From: Pithys albifrons albifrons
Lineage: Eukaryota > Chordata > Aves > Passeriformes > Thamnophilidae
Assembly (NCBI RefSeq): GCF_047495875.1
Contig: NC_092497.1
Span: forward strand, 67,440,992-67,504,991
Direction of reading: 5' to 3'
Length of the DNA: 64,000 nt
A program made the position numbers and the translations under genes. Positions 25,301 to 38,039 of this stretch are shown here, in pieces (the first letter of the stretch is position 1; the number at the start of each line of letters is the position of its first letter). Below the pieces are notes generated by a model. The model made no database searches. It worked only from the letters and a program-made list of their open reading frames with translations, and was not told the DNA's origin.

Positions 25301-26436
25301 TTTACCTGCATTTGCAATCTCCAAATATATTTATGTGGAGACAGTTCATGTTTCTGTTATCTTTCATTATGCAAAGACAAACATTATCAAAATAATACAA
25401 AAATAACATCAAATCAATTAAAAAATATGAACATACATCTTACTTTAAATTTCTATCCTTGAATGTGACATCTTTTAAGAGTAACTTTTGCTTTCCCAAT
25501 GATGGAATATTTCTTTATTTTTATGCATTTGAGAGCTTCAATTCTTTCTTTAGTTAAGTGTGTCAAAATATTTTTCATTGAATAATTTCTCTGTCAGGAC
25601 TTGAGCACCATGGTCCTGTTTTAAAGTGTACAACATATCTTTTTAAATGGCAACACTAATAGAAGAAAAAAACCAACAGAAACCTAAGCTTCACTTATTT
25701 GCTTTATAAATAACAAGAATTTCAGAATTTTTATTCATAGCATCAGTTTATGATATTTGTATTACAGAATATTGTAGTCCATGGCAGACTTTTCTAGTAC
25801 CTCTTTATATTTTCACTGTACCTTTATAAAAAATTATATTTACCCGCAGAAAGTCATACACTTTCTATTCTATACCACCTCTACTCTCTTTGTGGAAAGA
25901 ATCATAAAGAACCTCTTTTCACATATCAAGTCTTCAAGAAAGCATGAACTTATTATTCTCCTGCTGCCCCCAAAGATGTAAGCTCTGTATCCTACTACCT
26001 ATTTTACTGACCTCTCAAAACAAACTTTCCAAGCTTTCTTGACCTAACAAAAAGATTTTCATTAACTGCAATATCTTTAGATAAGAATGCAAGTCCTTAC
26101 ACTGCAAGGGATGCCATTCTTGAGATAGAAAGATAGAAAGAAACTTGATAAAAATACAAGATTTAAAACAGTTCAATGCAGAAAGAGCAAAACTCTCTCA
26201 CAGACATCCTCACAGATTGCAAGGTGTTATTAAACACACATTGATCTTGTCTTCAGAATTTAAAGTGATGGAGATTCCAACAGTCTGGTTTAGGCTAGAA
26301 AAAAGATGTCTTTCTTATGAACAAATAAAAGCAAAGACATCTTCTAAAGCATTGTGGAATTATAAAAGCTGATTATAATTATAAAGCATATGTTATAACT
26401 TCTCTCATTGCAAAATTGGAAGAGTTTACTTACTAC
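22365..26436. other. AT-rich sequence, largely featureless
   Basis: Apart from the protein-like tract near 24.1-24.4 kb listed separately, I see no gene, RNA or recognisable transposon. Confidence 0.5.
24071..24375 (-). other. Protein-like tract, possible degraded exon or pseudogene
   Basis: On the minus strand a frame runs from 24374 to 24129. It has a mixed, non-repetitive N-terminal half (e.g. CWADWQECAENSHRFAETEN) and a very basic end (LRKKKRRKARKKHRKRSS). Immediately upstream is a good-looking splice acceptor: a pyrimidine-rich stretch, a branch-point-like TTCTAAC, then GATAG at 24375. In a neighbouring frame the 3' half reads EKAQEKIKYIERKYKN followed by LTRKRYSERKRH, a helical charged pattern. 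A single frameshift would therefore join two protein-like halves. I do not recognise the protein. It may be an old exon, a processed pseudogene or chance in purine-rich DNA. Confidence 0.3.
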
Positions 26437-27258
26437 TGTTGTAGTTTGGGATTCTTATGTAAATTCTCTCCCCTGCCACTAACTGCCCATGCCAGCAGTT
26501 AACAAAAGAAGTAGTTAACTACTGATCACTTGAATGGGGGCAGGTTTGTCTCTTTTGTTTTTTGGGGACATCTTTTTTTCTTAGCTCCGTGGCAGGCAGG
26601 AGCGGTGGCTGCCGAGGAGAGAAGTGGCTCTGCTGGCACTGCTGGGGCTTCTGGCTGAGCTGCTGCTTTTCTCCTCGCTGTGACTGTTTCTCCCGGTTCC
26701 TGCATATGGGATCCCGGCCTCTGTTGCAGTCTGACCACCGCCTGCACTGACCACCGCCTGCACCGTCACAGCCTGCCCGCCCCGGCTGGGGCAGTGACCC
26801 AGGAGAGAGAGAGGCGTTTGCAGCTGCTTTTGCAGGACACGTGGTGGTTCCCCACTTTCAGCTTTCTTTTTCCTTCATCTGGGACAAGAGACACAGAGTT
26901 CATCTGAGAGCTCACCACTCATCTGTCTCGCTGGAGAGGGACTGGAAACTACTGGGAACTCACTTCGCAGCCAGCCGGACTGTGACATTTGACACTGCTT
27001 AAGTATAACTTTCCTCCTGGAGGAAAACCTGCTGGGTTTTGTTGTTGGTTTTTTTTTTTTCTTTCTCTTGTGGTGTTTGGGAAGCGGTTTGCACTAGTCT
27101 GTTTATATATAGCAGTTAAGAACAGTTATTCTTCTTCTTCTATTAAAATTCCTTTTTTCTTAAATTTGATAAACAGTGGCGTGATTATTGTGGAAAAGAC
27201 CCCCTCCCCCGCTTGTGGGCAAACATTTTGTTTTTTTTTTTTCACTCAAACCAAGACA
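26437..27258 (+). mobile_element. Solo LTR of an endogenous retrovirus
   Basis: The unit begins TGTTGTAGTTTGGG and ends ...CAAGACA. It is flanked on both sides by the perfect 5-mer ACTAC (26432-26436 and 27259-27263). GC content is far above the surroundings in the first 500 bases. A TATATATA box (about 27103-27110) and an ATTAAA signal (about 27141) lie in the second half. A 16-base word is tandemly duplicated at 26731-26762. No internal retroviral sequence is attached. The open frames here (26526-26907) are by-products. A 5-bp duplication would suit ERVL or ERVK-type elements; the family is not certain. Confidence 0.85.
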
Positions 27259-27354
27259 ACTACTTAAAATCGTAATCCATTAGGATTTAATAGAGAAAAA
27301 TGTTGATTATGTTTTTCAATATTTTGTCATAATAATGCAAGAAGAGTCTAATTA

Positions 27355-28788
27355 TAAACATTTCTTGCCTGTTGTGGCAAGATAGCAGGGAAGGGAGCTG
27401 CAGGAATGGTTTATGTGAGAGTATGGACTTTCACCAGAGCCAGATGCAGTGAACTCTAAAATGGATCCACTACAGAACACAGCTTAGACCTTCAGCCAGG
27501 ATGATGGTGCTTTTCTGATATGTATTTAGAAAAGGGCAAAATATACCATGTAGCAGCTCTGAGAGAAAGGAATGAGAAAGATGTGAGAGAAACAGCTTAC
27601 AGACACCAAGGTGAGTGGAGAAGGTGGGGGAGGAGGTGCTCCAGGCACTTGGAGCAGAGATTCTACTGCAGCCCATGAAGAAGACCATAGTGAAGCAGGC
27701 TGGCCCCCTGAAGCCCATAGGAGACTATGTTGAAGCAGATATCAACACTATAGGCCATAGATGACCCCCACACTACAGCAGGAAAATTCACTCTAAAGGA
27801 AGCTGCAGATTGTGAACAGCCCTTACAGGAGACTGTAGAGACAAGCCCAAGTGGAAGCAGATTTTCTGGCAAGATCTACAGCCCATGGGGCATTTGAGAC
27901 GGTCAGAAAAGGACTTTATTCGGAGGGAGGAATAAAGACAATTTGTTGTACAACTTCTTGCTTAATATAGGGTTCTACAATTGAGGAGCAGGCAACAAGC
28001 AAAAGAGCTCTTAACTAAGGAATTTACAGTTTGCTTATCTGTCAACAGCAGAGGCCTAAAGCTAATCCATTATTCAAGAAACAAGGAGGAGAAGAACAAA
28101 GAGTAATGCAACATAGGTTTTCCATTCTCCATACTGAGCAAGGTTTACATATACCATCTACATTTCTTTTAAATGCAAGGGACAGCAGACAAGCAACATC
28201 TGCAGATGTTTATTCTAACTCTGTTATTGGTGTCGCTTTCAAGCTCTGCTGATTTTCCTAGGCTTTGCAAACTTCCCAGGCAATCTTTTCCCTGCCGAGG
28301 AAATTTGTGACTCCACAATGGGGGACTCAAGCAAGATAAGTCTGTTCCTGAATGACAAACACACAAAAATGACCCTTGCTGGAGTAATTAATGAAGGACT
28401 GTCTACCACAGGATGGACTATATATTGAAGCAGGGACAAAACATGGGAAAGAAAGAGATGAAATATGAACTGACTGTAACACACATTCCACATTGCATTG
28501 CACTGCTTGCAGAAGGTGAAAAAACAGGCAGGAATGAATTGAAGCCTGGGAAGAAGATGGGAGAAGAAAGAAAATGCTTTTAGTTTTGTATTGGTTTCTC
28601 ACTATCTTGCTCTTTTGGCAAAAAATTAAATTAATTTTCTCCAAGTATGTTTTGTTTATTTCCTTGTCTTTATCTGAACCAATAAGCTTTTACATCTTGG
28701 GTTTTTGCCCTTTTCCTCTGTTCTGTTGAGGAGGGGGAGTAAGAAAGTGGCTTGGTGGGAATCTGGAAGTCAGTCAAGTACAGAAACA
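27355..28788 (+). mobile_element. Old LTR (family of 53102-54033 and 58580-59676), interrupted by a nested LTR
   Basis: The left part (27355-27890) and right part (28318-28788) align with the LTR at 53102-54033 and, inverted, with 58580-59676. Shared landmarks are the repeated TGAAGCAG/ACAGCCCATG words in the middle, and near the end a TTTCTCACTATCTTGCTC... block followed by GAGGAGGGGGAGTAAGAAAG. The extra length compared with those copies (about 1 kb each) is explained by the insertion at 27891-28317. Ends are approximate because the copy is diverged. Confidence 0.75.
27891..28317 (-). mobile_element. LTR nested inside an older LTR
   Basis: On the minus strand the unit starts TGTGGAGTCACAAATTTCC at 28317. 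It has a TATATTAAG box near 27970 and an AATAAAG signal about 40 bases later, near 27915. It sits exactly where the host LTR is broken. The hexamer ATGGGG lies at 27885-27890 and again at 28318-28323, a 6-bp target-site duplication as made by alpha/beta-retrovirus-like (ERVK-type) integrases. The far end is CTCAAATG rather than ...CA, so either terminal mutation or a slightly shifted boundary must be assumed. Confidence 0.75.
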
Positions 28789-28826
28789 TCTAGTTTTTAA
28801 GAAATGAAAATGTGACAATTACCTTG

Positions 28827-29452
28827 TGTCCTAGTTCAGCAGGAGGGACCAGCTAACCCTGTGTGGGGGTGATCAAAGCTGTGTATTCTACCCCCTCTAT
28901 TCATTCCCCAAGGTCAATGGGCCATTAGCAGCAGCTGGCCAGGGAGCCATTATCACTTCACACCCAGCCTGACAGGGGCGGAGCTGCTAAGGGGCCATCA
29001 ACAGCTCAACACCCCCTGGCTCCCAGAGTTAATCACCCATTGTGTGAGTCCCCGCCCAGGGGGAGGGACTGAGTGCTCCCTGAGGGTACATAAGGGGTGG
29101 GTAAGAAGACCTCGGGAACCTCTCGTCGGATCCAGAGCAGCAGCAGGACCTTGACAGGAGGAGATCACCGCTCTCGACCAGACCACAGCCCTCGCCTGCA
29201 CCAACAGGTTTTTCTTTTCCTTTTGTCTGGACTTGGGGGAACCACAGGGGTCTCAGCACAAGGGCAAACAAACCCCCTTGGGTTTGTGCCCCAGGACACT
29301 GGGTTATACTGCTGGGGTTTTGTGAGTTGAAAGCAATTTCCCTTGTGTGTCAGTGTTGCTATTGTAATATTATTATTAAATTTTAGGTCTGACTTATAAT
29401 CTCTCTCGTGGTGAGTTCATTTCCCCTGCTGGTTCACCTTTAAACCAGCACA
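28827..29452 (+). mobile_element. Solo LTR, young, perfect 5-bp target-site duplication
   Basis: The 626-bp unit begins TGTCCTAGTTCAGCAGG and ends TTTAAACCAGCACA. The 5-mer CCTTG occurs immediately on both sides (28822-28826 and 29453-29457). A TATA-like TACATAAGG is present at about 29087, and ATTAAA at about 29376 serves as polyadenylation signal, so the plus strand is sense. A near-identical copy lies at 50109-50739. No internal region is attached. Confidence 0.93.
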
Positions 29453-29457
29453 CCTTG

Positions 29458-31745
29458 TTCCTGAAGAAAATGATAAATGGCGGACGTCAGGAAAAGTGAA
29501 CTAAGATTTCCATGAGCATCATCATGTTCATAGTTAACTAGAATGTTAAATCACTTCCTTTATTCAACCTCACATTTACAGTGTTTGTTAAGAAGGTACA
29601 GATTTTCTGCACTGTTTATTTTTATCCTAAATGGATAATTATTAATTAGGACTCTGCTGGTTTATTTTGTTTCCGTAATTTTAACCAGATACTTTTCCAA
29701 TGTGATATAGTTCTACCCCCATAAACAGTGTGGAGACATTAACAGATGACAAGATTTTCCAAGGAGGAGAAAAGAGAGAGTGTCTGTGTAACGATGTAGC
29801 AGCTCTCTAAGGTCAACCACCACTGTTAGCCTTTTGATCTGAGTGCTGTAAAAGTTGGTAATGTCACTTTCTCTGAGTAGGGCATGGCATCAGGGAAGTG
29901 TATGTGTTCCTCTAATCGAGGTTTTTAATATTGAAAGGACTTTACTATCTGAAATATACCCAGAAAATTAAAAAAAACACTGAGCTAAGTTTTGACTCTT
30001 CTTGTCAAGAAGTGATTTATTCTGAACATAAAATTTAGAAGCTGAAAAATAATTTTCACATTATGGCACTTCAAGACCTCCATCTACTCATTTGGCGGTA
30101 AAGAAAATTAAGAAGTTGGTAAAAATCTTCCAAACTCCCCATCAGACTGAGCAAGGAAAATTTTCTACTTGAAAAAAAATCTAGTGATCAGCAAGACCTT
30201 GATTATGTCAGCAGACACGCTGAAAGGATATTTTGTAAGTGTCTTTGTATCTATGTTTTCTTTCAGGCTATAGTTGCAGCTAGCCTCTGAATCTTCAGAA
30301 GAGGAGAAAAACTATATCTAAACAATTGCTCTTCAAGACAATGTACTCCTTCACTTTGCTGATGACTGACTAAAGCTCTGAAGCATGAAATTTGATTTTG
30401 TTACTAGTTTAATGTATAGATGCAAGTACAAATTACATTAAAATGTCAATGCACTAAATTTTGTTTTCCCCAGGAGTTTTGAAAGATAATGATGATGGTG
30501 ATGATGATGAAAATGAAGAATCAGAGATTTAAAAATATCAAGGTCCAAATAAACAACAGTAGTACCATATTAATTAAAAACACGCACAAAGGTTATAACA
30601 TTTTTGGAGTGAAGTACACCTTTGAAATAGTTGTGTTATCAAAGAATTGAAAGATGTACTACTCTGACAATAGTTAAATATCTCACAACCTCAACATTTA
30701 GTTTTAATTCTAATCCTATACTTGCCTAAAACTTTGCTCTCAATAACTGATTTTATGGCACCATTTTGTCTTCAAAATTAAACAGCTATCCTCTACTTTC
30801 CATTATAGTTGTATACATATACATATATATTCATGTAGCATTCATCCCTCAGTCTTCTCTCTGATTAAGCTAGACAACTTAATCTTCAGAGGTCTTGCAT
30901 TTTAAGGCTCACTTGATTCTATTTTCAGAATGAAAACTCTGTCTTCCATCCATGGCCAACAGTTCCACACTTAAAACTTACAGCTGAGTGAATATTCATC
31001 ATTCATGTATGCTACAGTTAGGTACAGAATAATATCTTTTAAAAATTTTCCTATTTTTCAGTATGGAGACACATAAAAGTAAATGCATATCACAGGACTA
31101 TCACAGAAAAGTCCAGAAAGTGCTTAGATAGCTAATAAAAAATAATAAAATAAAATAAAATACAATTTTACTTCACTCTGATATTACAGACCTTTATTGT
31201 AGTAATCATAATAGTGACCGAATTGTACATAATTAGATTAAGAAAGAGCAAACCTAGTAATCTCCCTAGCCATCTTAACCTGTAACCATAGGGCCAGATT
31301 TAGAGTTTATAAGCAATGAAGCCTGTGAAATATAATAGACTAGATAAGATAGCTGAAGAGACCACAAATACTTTCAAATGAGAGGTGCATGGAAGGAAAG
31401 AAAAAAAGAAAAGGAATGAAATATAACTGTACATGCAGTTTCATCAGACTGCCAAATTTCTACTTAGACATACTTGTTTTCTTATGTGATAGAACATTTC
31501 TTAAATTATGTTTGTTAACAAACAAACAGAGAGAAAAACAAATTTCCACACCAACAGAAAAAAAAAACAACAAAAAACCCCATAACAAGTAAATTAATTG
31601 CAGAAGTGAAAAGGAAGGTATAATATTGCATTTGGAGGAACTGGTTGAACAAACTGTCTTCTGATGTGCTGGTATGCTTACATGAGGAAAGGATAGCTAG
31701 TGAGGACCTCTCAGACAAAACTTACTGTTACTGTAAATGCTTTTC
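29458..31745. other. AT-rich unique sequence
   Basis: No established gene. A possible short terminal exon at 30474-30531 is listed separately. An (AT)-rich patch with CATATACATATATAT lies near 30815. Confidence 0.5.
30474..30531 (+). other. Candidate short terminal coding exon (speculative)
   Basis: A TTTTGTTTTCCCCAG acceptor-like site ends at 30473. It is followed by an open stretch reading VLKDNDDGDDDENEESEI and then a TAA stop at 30529-30531. An AATAAA polyadenylation signal follows about 16 bases after the stop (about 30547). An acidic C-terminal tail of this type is plausible. However, the segment is mostly a (GAT)n/(GAA)n-like low-complexity run, and I know no protein it matches. Confidence 0.2.
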
Positions 31746-31865
31746 TATCACAGAATTATAGAATCATGAACAATTGAGACTGGAAGGGAACATGGGAGTG
31801 ATTTTTCTAGTCCAATAAAAATGAGGAAGTCCAGGGAATCCAGTTCACAGAGTCTGATTAACAGT
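31746..31865 (-). pseudogene. CR1 LINE 3' end remnant
   Basis: The plus strand shows the reversed CR1 3' terminus: TCACAGAATTATAGAATCAT, then a decayed GAGACTGGAAGGGAAC and TCTAGTCCA. Only about 110 bases are recognisable. Confidence 0.7.
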
Positions 31866-34325
31866 AAAGCCTTGTATTTAGTAGGGTTTCTTAGGTCTTA
31901 CTAGAAGCTTTTGTCCTGTAAACCCTAGTGAACACAACTTCACAAGGAAGACTGAGATATTACCAAACTTTAAAATTATATTCAACTTTGAAAGTAGACT
32001 TATCTTCTGTTTAAAGATAAAGGTTCCATCTTTGATTTAAAAATTGAATGATGCACCATCTCTTTAAATGTCCTGTGCAGTGCTGGCTGCTTGTTGTAAA
32101 GATAATCACAATGTTTTCTATTTTTATTTTTTTTTTCTTCTACCAAAATGGTAAACATATATATATATATATATTACTCTTTTCTATCTCTTCATGTGTG
32201 AGAAGCAAAGGATATATGTGATATATGACTATATGGTTCTTTTGAGACATATTCAAAATACAAGCCAGAAGGAATTCAAATTTAGGAGTAATAAAATATA
32301 TATATTAAAAATTTATTACTGTGGGAATAGTTATTTAAATTTATTTGGTTAAGAAGGCTGCCAGACACTGACAAAGAATGCAGTCATTGTGAGCCATGTG
32401 ACATGATTAAAAAGATCATCTGAGTAAATATCCCTGATGACACCTTGTGACATCTTCTTTTCTTCTTAACAATGATTATGCTTAGTCCTAAAAAGCAGTC
32501 AGCTGATGCACATATCCAAATACTCTATCAGATTATGCCATCTCAAATGTGGTTGCATAAATTTAAGCCAGATGCTTTAGATAACTGACTTTTTTGATAT
32601 TTTGTGACGTACATGAAGATACAGTGCATCAAATTGGCAAATATTCAGAAACTCAAGTTATGGTGATGATATAAAGTATCAGACCTTGACCTGATGCAAC
32701 TCAAAGAGCTGCAGCTCAAAAATGTTAGTAATCATCAACTGACCTCTAGACATCTGTTAAAGCAAGACAAAATCAAGGGTCAAGGCAAATCCAGCAAGGC
32801 TGTGAAACTCTGTAATGTCAGTTTGACCTAAAACTTTCTATCAAGAGTGACAAAAAAGATATTTACTAGGCTTTCAGAGTTGAAGAAAAAATGCTTTAGG
32901 CTTTGGAAGTTCTCCTAATTTATTAATTTTTGTTTGTTTGACCACAAACAAATAATGTGTTGGGATTTTCTGGGCTTTCCTATGGATTGTGCTCAAAGTC
33001 TGATGTAAAAGTCAATTATTATGCTTCTGAAAATATATGTCAAGATAATCCTAACAAGTAACTTTAATGAATGTCAGAAAAAGACCTCAAGTTTATTGAG
33101 CAAGGATAATATTCATTAGGAACTTTCCTCTATTTCTGAATATGTTGTTCACCATCCATTTACTATCCATCCTATCCTATCCTATTCAATACCATTCTCT
33201 TTAGTTCATAAAGTGTTCTGTGAAATGTACTAGTGAGATCTGGCCAAATTTATCAGGTGTGTTCTTAACTTCCCATTTGTTTGACAAATATTGTCATAGC
33301 CTTGTTAGTAGAAAAGGAAGATGTCATCAAGAAATGATGTGATTACTGATACATTCTGATCTGATTTCAGAATCCTTAACTGTGCATCAATAGTTCCTGG
33401 TTAAAAAAGATTGTGCTATTAAAACAATTTTTCAAATCCCCACATAAAGAGTGACATAAATCTGTTTTCAAAAACCATGTAGATCCATGAAACGGATCTC
33501 AGTTTCAGCCTTCATACATCACTGATTATTATTGTCACAGCTCCAGCAAAAATACATAAATCAAAGATCTGCATTTTAAAAATTTAAGGCCATCTTCCTT
33601 ATTCCTCCTGAAACAAACCTACTTTAACAATAAATATGACTAAAAGATTCTAATTTATTTAATATCCTTACATGTAGAGGTGTCTGGCTGATCTCTAGCA
33701 TTCTTTGATATGAGATCTGGGAATCAAAATTGAATACTGACAATGCATACAAAGACTGTCAAAAGCTTAAACAGCAATTTATATAACGAATCAGAATAAC
33801 TGCTGTCTGCTTCCAGGAGTGGTGGAATGGTGAATGTGTTAGCCACACTGAAGATGTGATCTGGAGGAACACCTGTTCAAATACGTTTTATTTATTCTGT
33901 CATCATGGAACTGAAAAATAGACTTGCTTTGTATGTAGTCCTTGATAATTTACCTTGAATATAAAACTTATGCTGTAAAGGACTAGAAAAGATAATTTCC
34001 TCCTAAAGCACAACGTTCTCTTACAATATTACAGAAAGAGCAGATTTACTGTAGTGATGCTTTCATCCTTGACAATGATCAATCCTTGATGAAGTTGTTT
34101 CAGTAATTCTCGGGTTGTATTTGACCCTGGGTACACTCATCATGCCCATCACACCCACCTACAGTCTGATATTGCAGCCTGGACTCTGCCTGTCCTTATC
34201 CCCACAGAACTGATGTCCCACTCTGGTGCTACCCTAAGGAGTGCCTATTACTTCTGGCCCCAAAGGAGTCCATATCCTACATGGCACTCTTAAACATAAC
34301 ATGGAAAGTTAGGTCATAGGAACAC
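31866..34325. other. AT-rich unique sequence with short microsatellites
   Basis: No gene was recognised. It contains an (AT)9-like run at 32157-32174 and a (CTATC)n-like run at about 33166-33185. Confidence 0.55.
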
Positions 34326-34329
34326 AAGG

Positions 34330-34738
34330 TAGAACACATTTAGTACCTTTATTAATTATCTGGATGATAGAATTGTTTAGCCTACCAGAGAAAAAGCTCA
34401 GGCCACATCCCATCGCAGTATGTAAATGTCTGAAGGGAGAGTGTAAAGGTGATAAGAGACAGGCTGTTTTCACAGGTGCCTAGTGTCAAGATCAGAGGAA
34501 ATAAGGAGAAACAGAAACACGGGAGGGTCCTTCTGAACATGAGAAAAACATCTTTCGCTGTTGGGAATAACTAAGCACTGAAAAAGGTTGCCCAGAGAGG
34601 TTGTGAGATCTCTGTTCTTGAAGATTTTCAAAAGCCACTCTGGACATGTGTCTTGATAACCTGTTCTAGGTAACCATGCTTAAACAGGGGGTGTGGATTA
34701 GGTGACCTCCAGAGTTCCCTTCCAATTTTAGTCTTTCG
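34330..34738 (+). pseudogene. CR1 LINE 3' part (old copy)
   Basis: The plus strand carries CR1 3' landmarks in order. These are a decayed RT block (AATTATCTGGATGATAGA), TGAACATGAGAAAAACATCTTT, GGTTGCCCAGAGAGGTTGTG and GATTTTCAAAAGCCA. GGATTAGGTGACCTCCAGAG and CCCTTCCAATTTTA follow. The terminal octamers are lost. The frame is broken throughout. Confidence 0.85.
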
Positions 34739-37700
34739 TTATGCTGGTGGGTTGAATCCTCACTATGTAGGAACAGTTTTGGAAGTTATACTTTTCATCC
34801 ACTGCCTTTCTTTCTCCTGTCCTAAAGAAAGAACTAGTTTTCAGTCTCACAGTTCTACTAATATGGTATCCGTAACAAACTGTTTTCAAAATCTTCCATA
34901 TGGCTTCAATAGGGAATAAACTAAACAAAAGTAACTGAAGCATTTGTGCAGCAAGGCCATAACTTGCTATAATGCAGACTGAATAGTCAGTATACGAGAT
35001 GAATAGCCGTAAACAGATTACTACTGTTTTCAGGTATTACTCCTTGCTGTGGAACATACAACAAAAGGTCTTGAGATGTTTTATTGGTTTGATTTGGAAG
35101 ATGAAAGATTATTGAAACATAGCGGGTCCAGGTAATCTGGTTTGTTGTTTGTGTAAGACTGACATTCTTAATAAAATTTACTAAGGCAAGAAATTATCTA
35201 CAGAAAAGCAAAATGAAATATTTTTTAATTTTATTTTTTAGAACTGATGAGAGAACAAAAAGGAGATAAAACCTATTGCCAGTCATAATACATTTTAGTC
35301 AACAGATAATATAGTAGTAGATTTTATAGGCTTGCAGGCACTCAGTTACTAAGACTCTATACTAACTCCAGGGTTGTATCAAATGTAATTCTTTGGTATT
35401 TTCAGTGCATGATCCAATTATTAGTGTTATTATGGCTATGCTATCACAGAGATTTGCATTTGAACTTGCAGCAAAAAATAAAGTAAGAAGTCAAATACCT
35501 CCTCAAAATGGAGAAACTATAACAGAAACAGTTTAAAGATGTACAATACTTCTCCTCATGCATTTGGTAATTTAATTATAAAAAAGCTGAATGCTGATCC
35601 ACCGAATTCAGGAACTTCTCACTTATAATAATATATTCTTTGCAATCTAGGTAGCAGATACATAAATATATGATCTTTCTCCTTAATGCAGGGGACTGAT
35701 GTAAGTCTGGTATGAAGCTGAAGGTCTTGATTACACATTGCAGACTCTTTCTGTTTACATAATCAAAAACTAAAGAGTAAGTGCAGTGTTATGAATAAAT
35801 TCAGATTTTCAACAAAGGAGCCTGGACTACATTGTATCTATGTTGATCGTAGAAAGCACACTTGCCCTAGGCTTTCCCAAAAAATATGTAATTTCTACAT
35901 CTTACACAATGCAAAACTCAGACTTTCATGTTGAATAACTTCTTCTTGAACTGTTTCACTTCTGAACATATTAAGCTACATGCAATAAAGAGATCAAAAT
36001 GGATTTTTTCCTTAAAGCAATTCAAATGCAATTGTGCTTGTTAAGTACAATTCAAATCTGCTTCACTATATAAAACTAAAATATCAAATATTCCTCAGGG
36101 TCTTAATATCAAAGCACTTTATACTCAACAAATAAAAGATTTGCTCAAATTTTCATCATAAATTATGATTACCATACAATTTTCTTATCACTATTAAAAA
36201 CTTATTGTCAGATCCCTACAACATGTCTACAGGTAGTTGTTATCATTGAAATGAAAGCAGAATTAGCCAGGACTTTTTAAACTTAACTATACCAGTTACA
36301 TTTTCAGAACCTCTCTTACACCTTACAAGAATTCTGGCATCCAAAATGATTAATTTAAGGGAACACAAGGAGTGGGGGAGGTAACCAAACCAGACCAGAC
36401 CAAACTGAAAATTGTATTCACCAATCAACAGATTTTTCTGTACTGTCTTATCTATTACTTCATTTTCATTCACCTCACCAGCAAGGCTATCTGAACACAT
36501 ATATTTTTAATGTTTTGTATGGTTTTTAATTATCTGTCTCCTATCAATGGCTTTAGTTTTGCATTTCTCTTTTGACAACATACAGCTATTTTGGATTTCT
36601 TTCTAAATTTACTATTTTATTAGCTCATGAGGCAAGAAATTGCTTGCACATTTCAACAAAGTCATAGAGGAGAACTGTCAAGTGCCCATTTTTTCCAGCT
36701 GTCACAGAAAATAGTGCAAAGATCACAATTCATACCCTTTACTAGAGGATTATGATTGTTGTTTTTATTGCTATCATTACTACTTTCAATACATGGGGAT
36801 TTTAATAAACCATTTTATGTGCAATAAAATTTCTTCCTTTGAGATTTCTTAATGGCAGTTAGGTCAAGTTGAAACTGTTGTTCAGTATACGTGATTTCTA
36901 CCAAGTTTAGTATAAGGCCACAGGCCCCCTACCAACTGTATAGTGTAGGGTATCAGGACCTTCCTCTAGCTGCCCAGGCCTGTACTTCTTTTAGTTTACC
37001 TTAACAAGTGCCTAGTGCCCCAAGTGACCATTGTCAGAAAACTGTTTCTGATCAAGAGCTGGTCAAGTTCATAAAAGTAACTGCTTGGTCTAAGCACGGG
37101 GCAGTCCTGACTCTGAGCTAGTGTTGATGCAAAACACTGTGGAGACCCACACAGGTATACCAGAGAGCTAATTCAGACGTCTGACATGATTTTAATTTGT
37201 CTTAGTTGTTCTTTGACCAGGCTTACTAACATGATGGTCATTTACAGTTGATTTCCTTCTTTTCAATTTCAAGTTATCTCTGCCTCAAATATTCTACTGT
37301 TTCAGCCACATCCCTATGCTTATTTTGTTCCAGAATACTTGCTTCTAAAAAGGGTCAGATGAGGGATCTTTGACAATGCAATTCTTTATTATAGGTTGAT
37401 ATGATTAAGTTTCATTTAATGAGTGATGCATCCTTGGCACATAGTTGGGACTGCACTGTAAAATTCTCAGAAAAACAAGTCATTAAAAGCCTCAAAAGCA
37501 AGACCTTCCAGATAAACATTCCCTTCTGCAGCAGAATTTTAAAGATGGGATAAAAATATAGGAAAGAAACCAGAACCTAATTACAGAATCTTATATGTTA
37601 ACAGGATCATTATAGCAGTTTTCGAATGAATACTGCAATACAAAGCAAAATAACTCAGAAACAATTGTCCAGGTTTAAGAAGTAAAAAAAAAAACAGAAT

Positions 37701-38039
37701 TGAAAAAGGAAGATAATTACCCAACATTTGGGACACAGTGCTGTCAGGAAACAGGAAAAATGTCCGCTGTTAGTTTTGTCACTATTGCTTTTAACAGAAG
37801 GACTACTAAACTTCAGCTATTTGAGGTCAAAAGCTTCTGCTGACTACTGAAATTAGGTCAAGGATTGAAAATTATTCAACTTTCACTGGCTTGAAGAAAT
37901 CAATCAAGTTGGTTTTGTGAGTTCAAAGAAATTGCAATTGTACCACCTTCTTAACAAAACTGTTAAATTCTTTTTATGAACCCAAGTTCATTGCATCTTT
38001 TGTATACTAATAGCTTTGATGAATGTTTAGCCTGAACTT

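Noticed and set aside
26526..26907. Several overlapping GC-rich open frames
   Set aside because: They lie within the solo LTR 26437-27258, on both strands, with no known protein motif.
26437..29452. An intact provirus bounded by two of the clustered LTRs
   Set aside because: The LTRs belong to different families, each with its own duplication, and no gag, pol or env-like frames lie between them.
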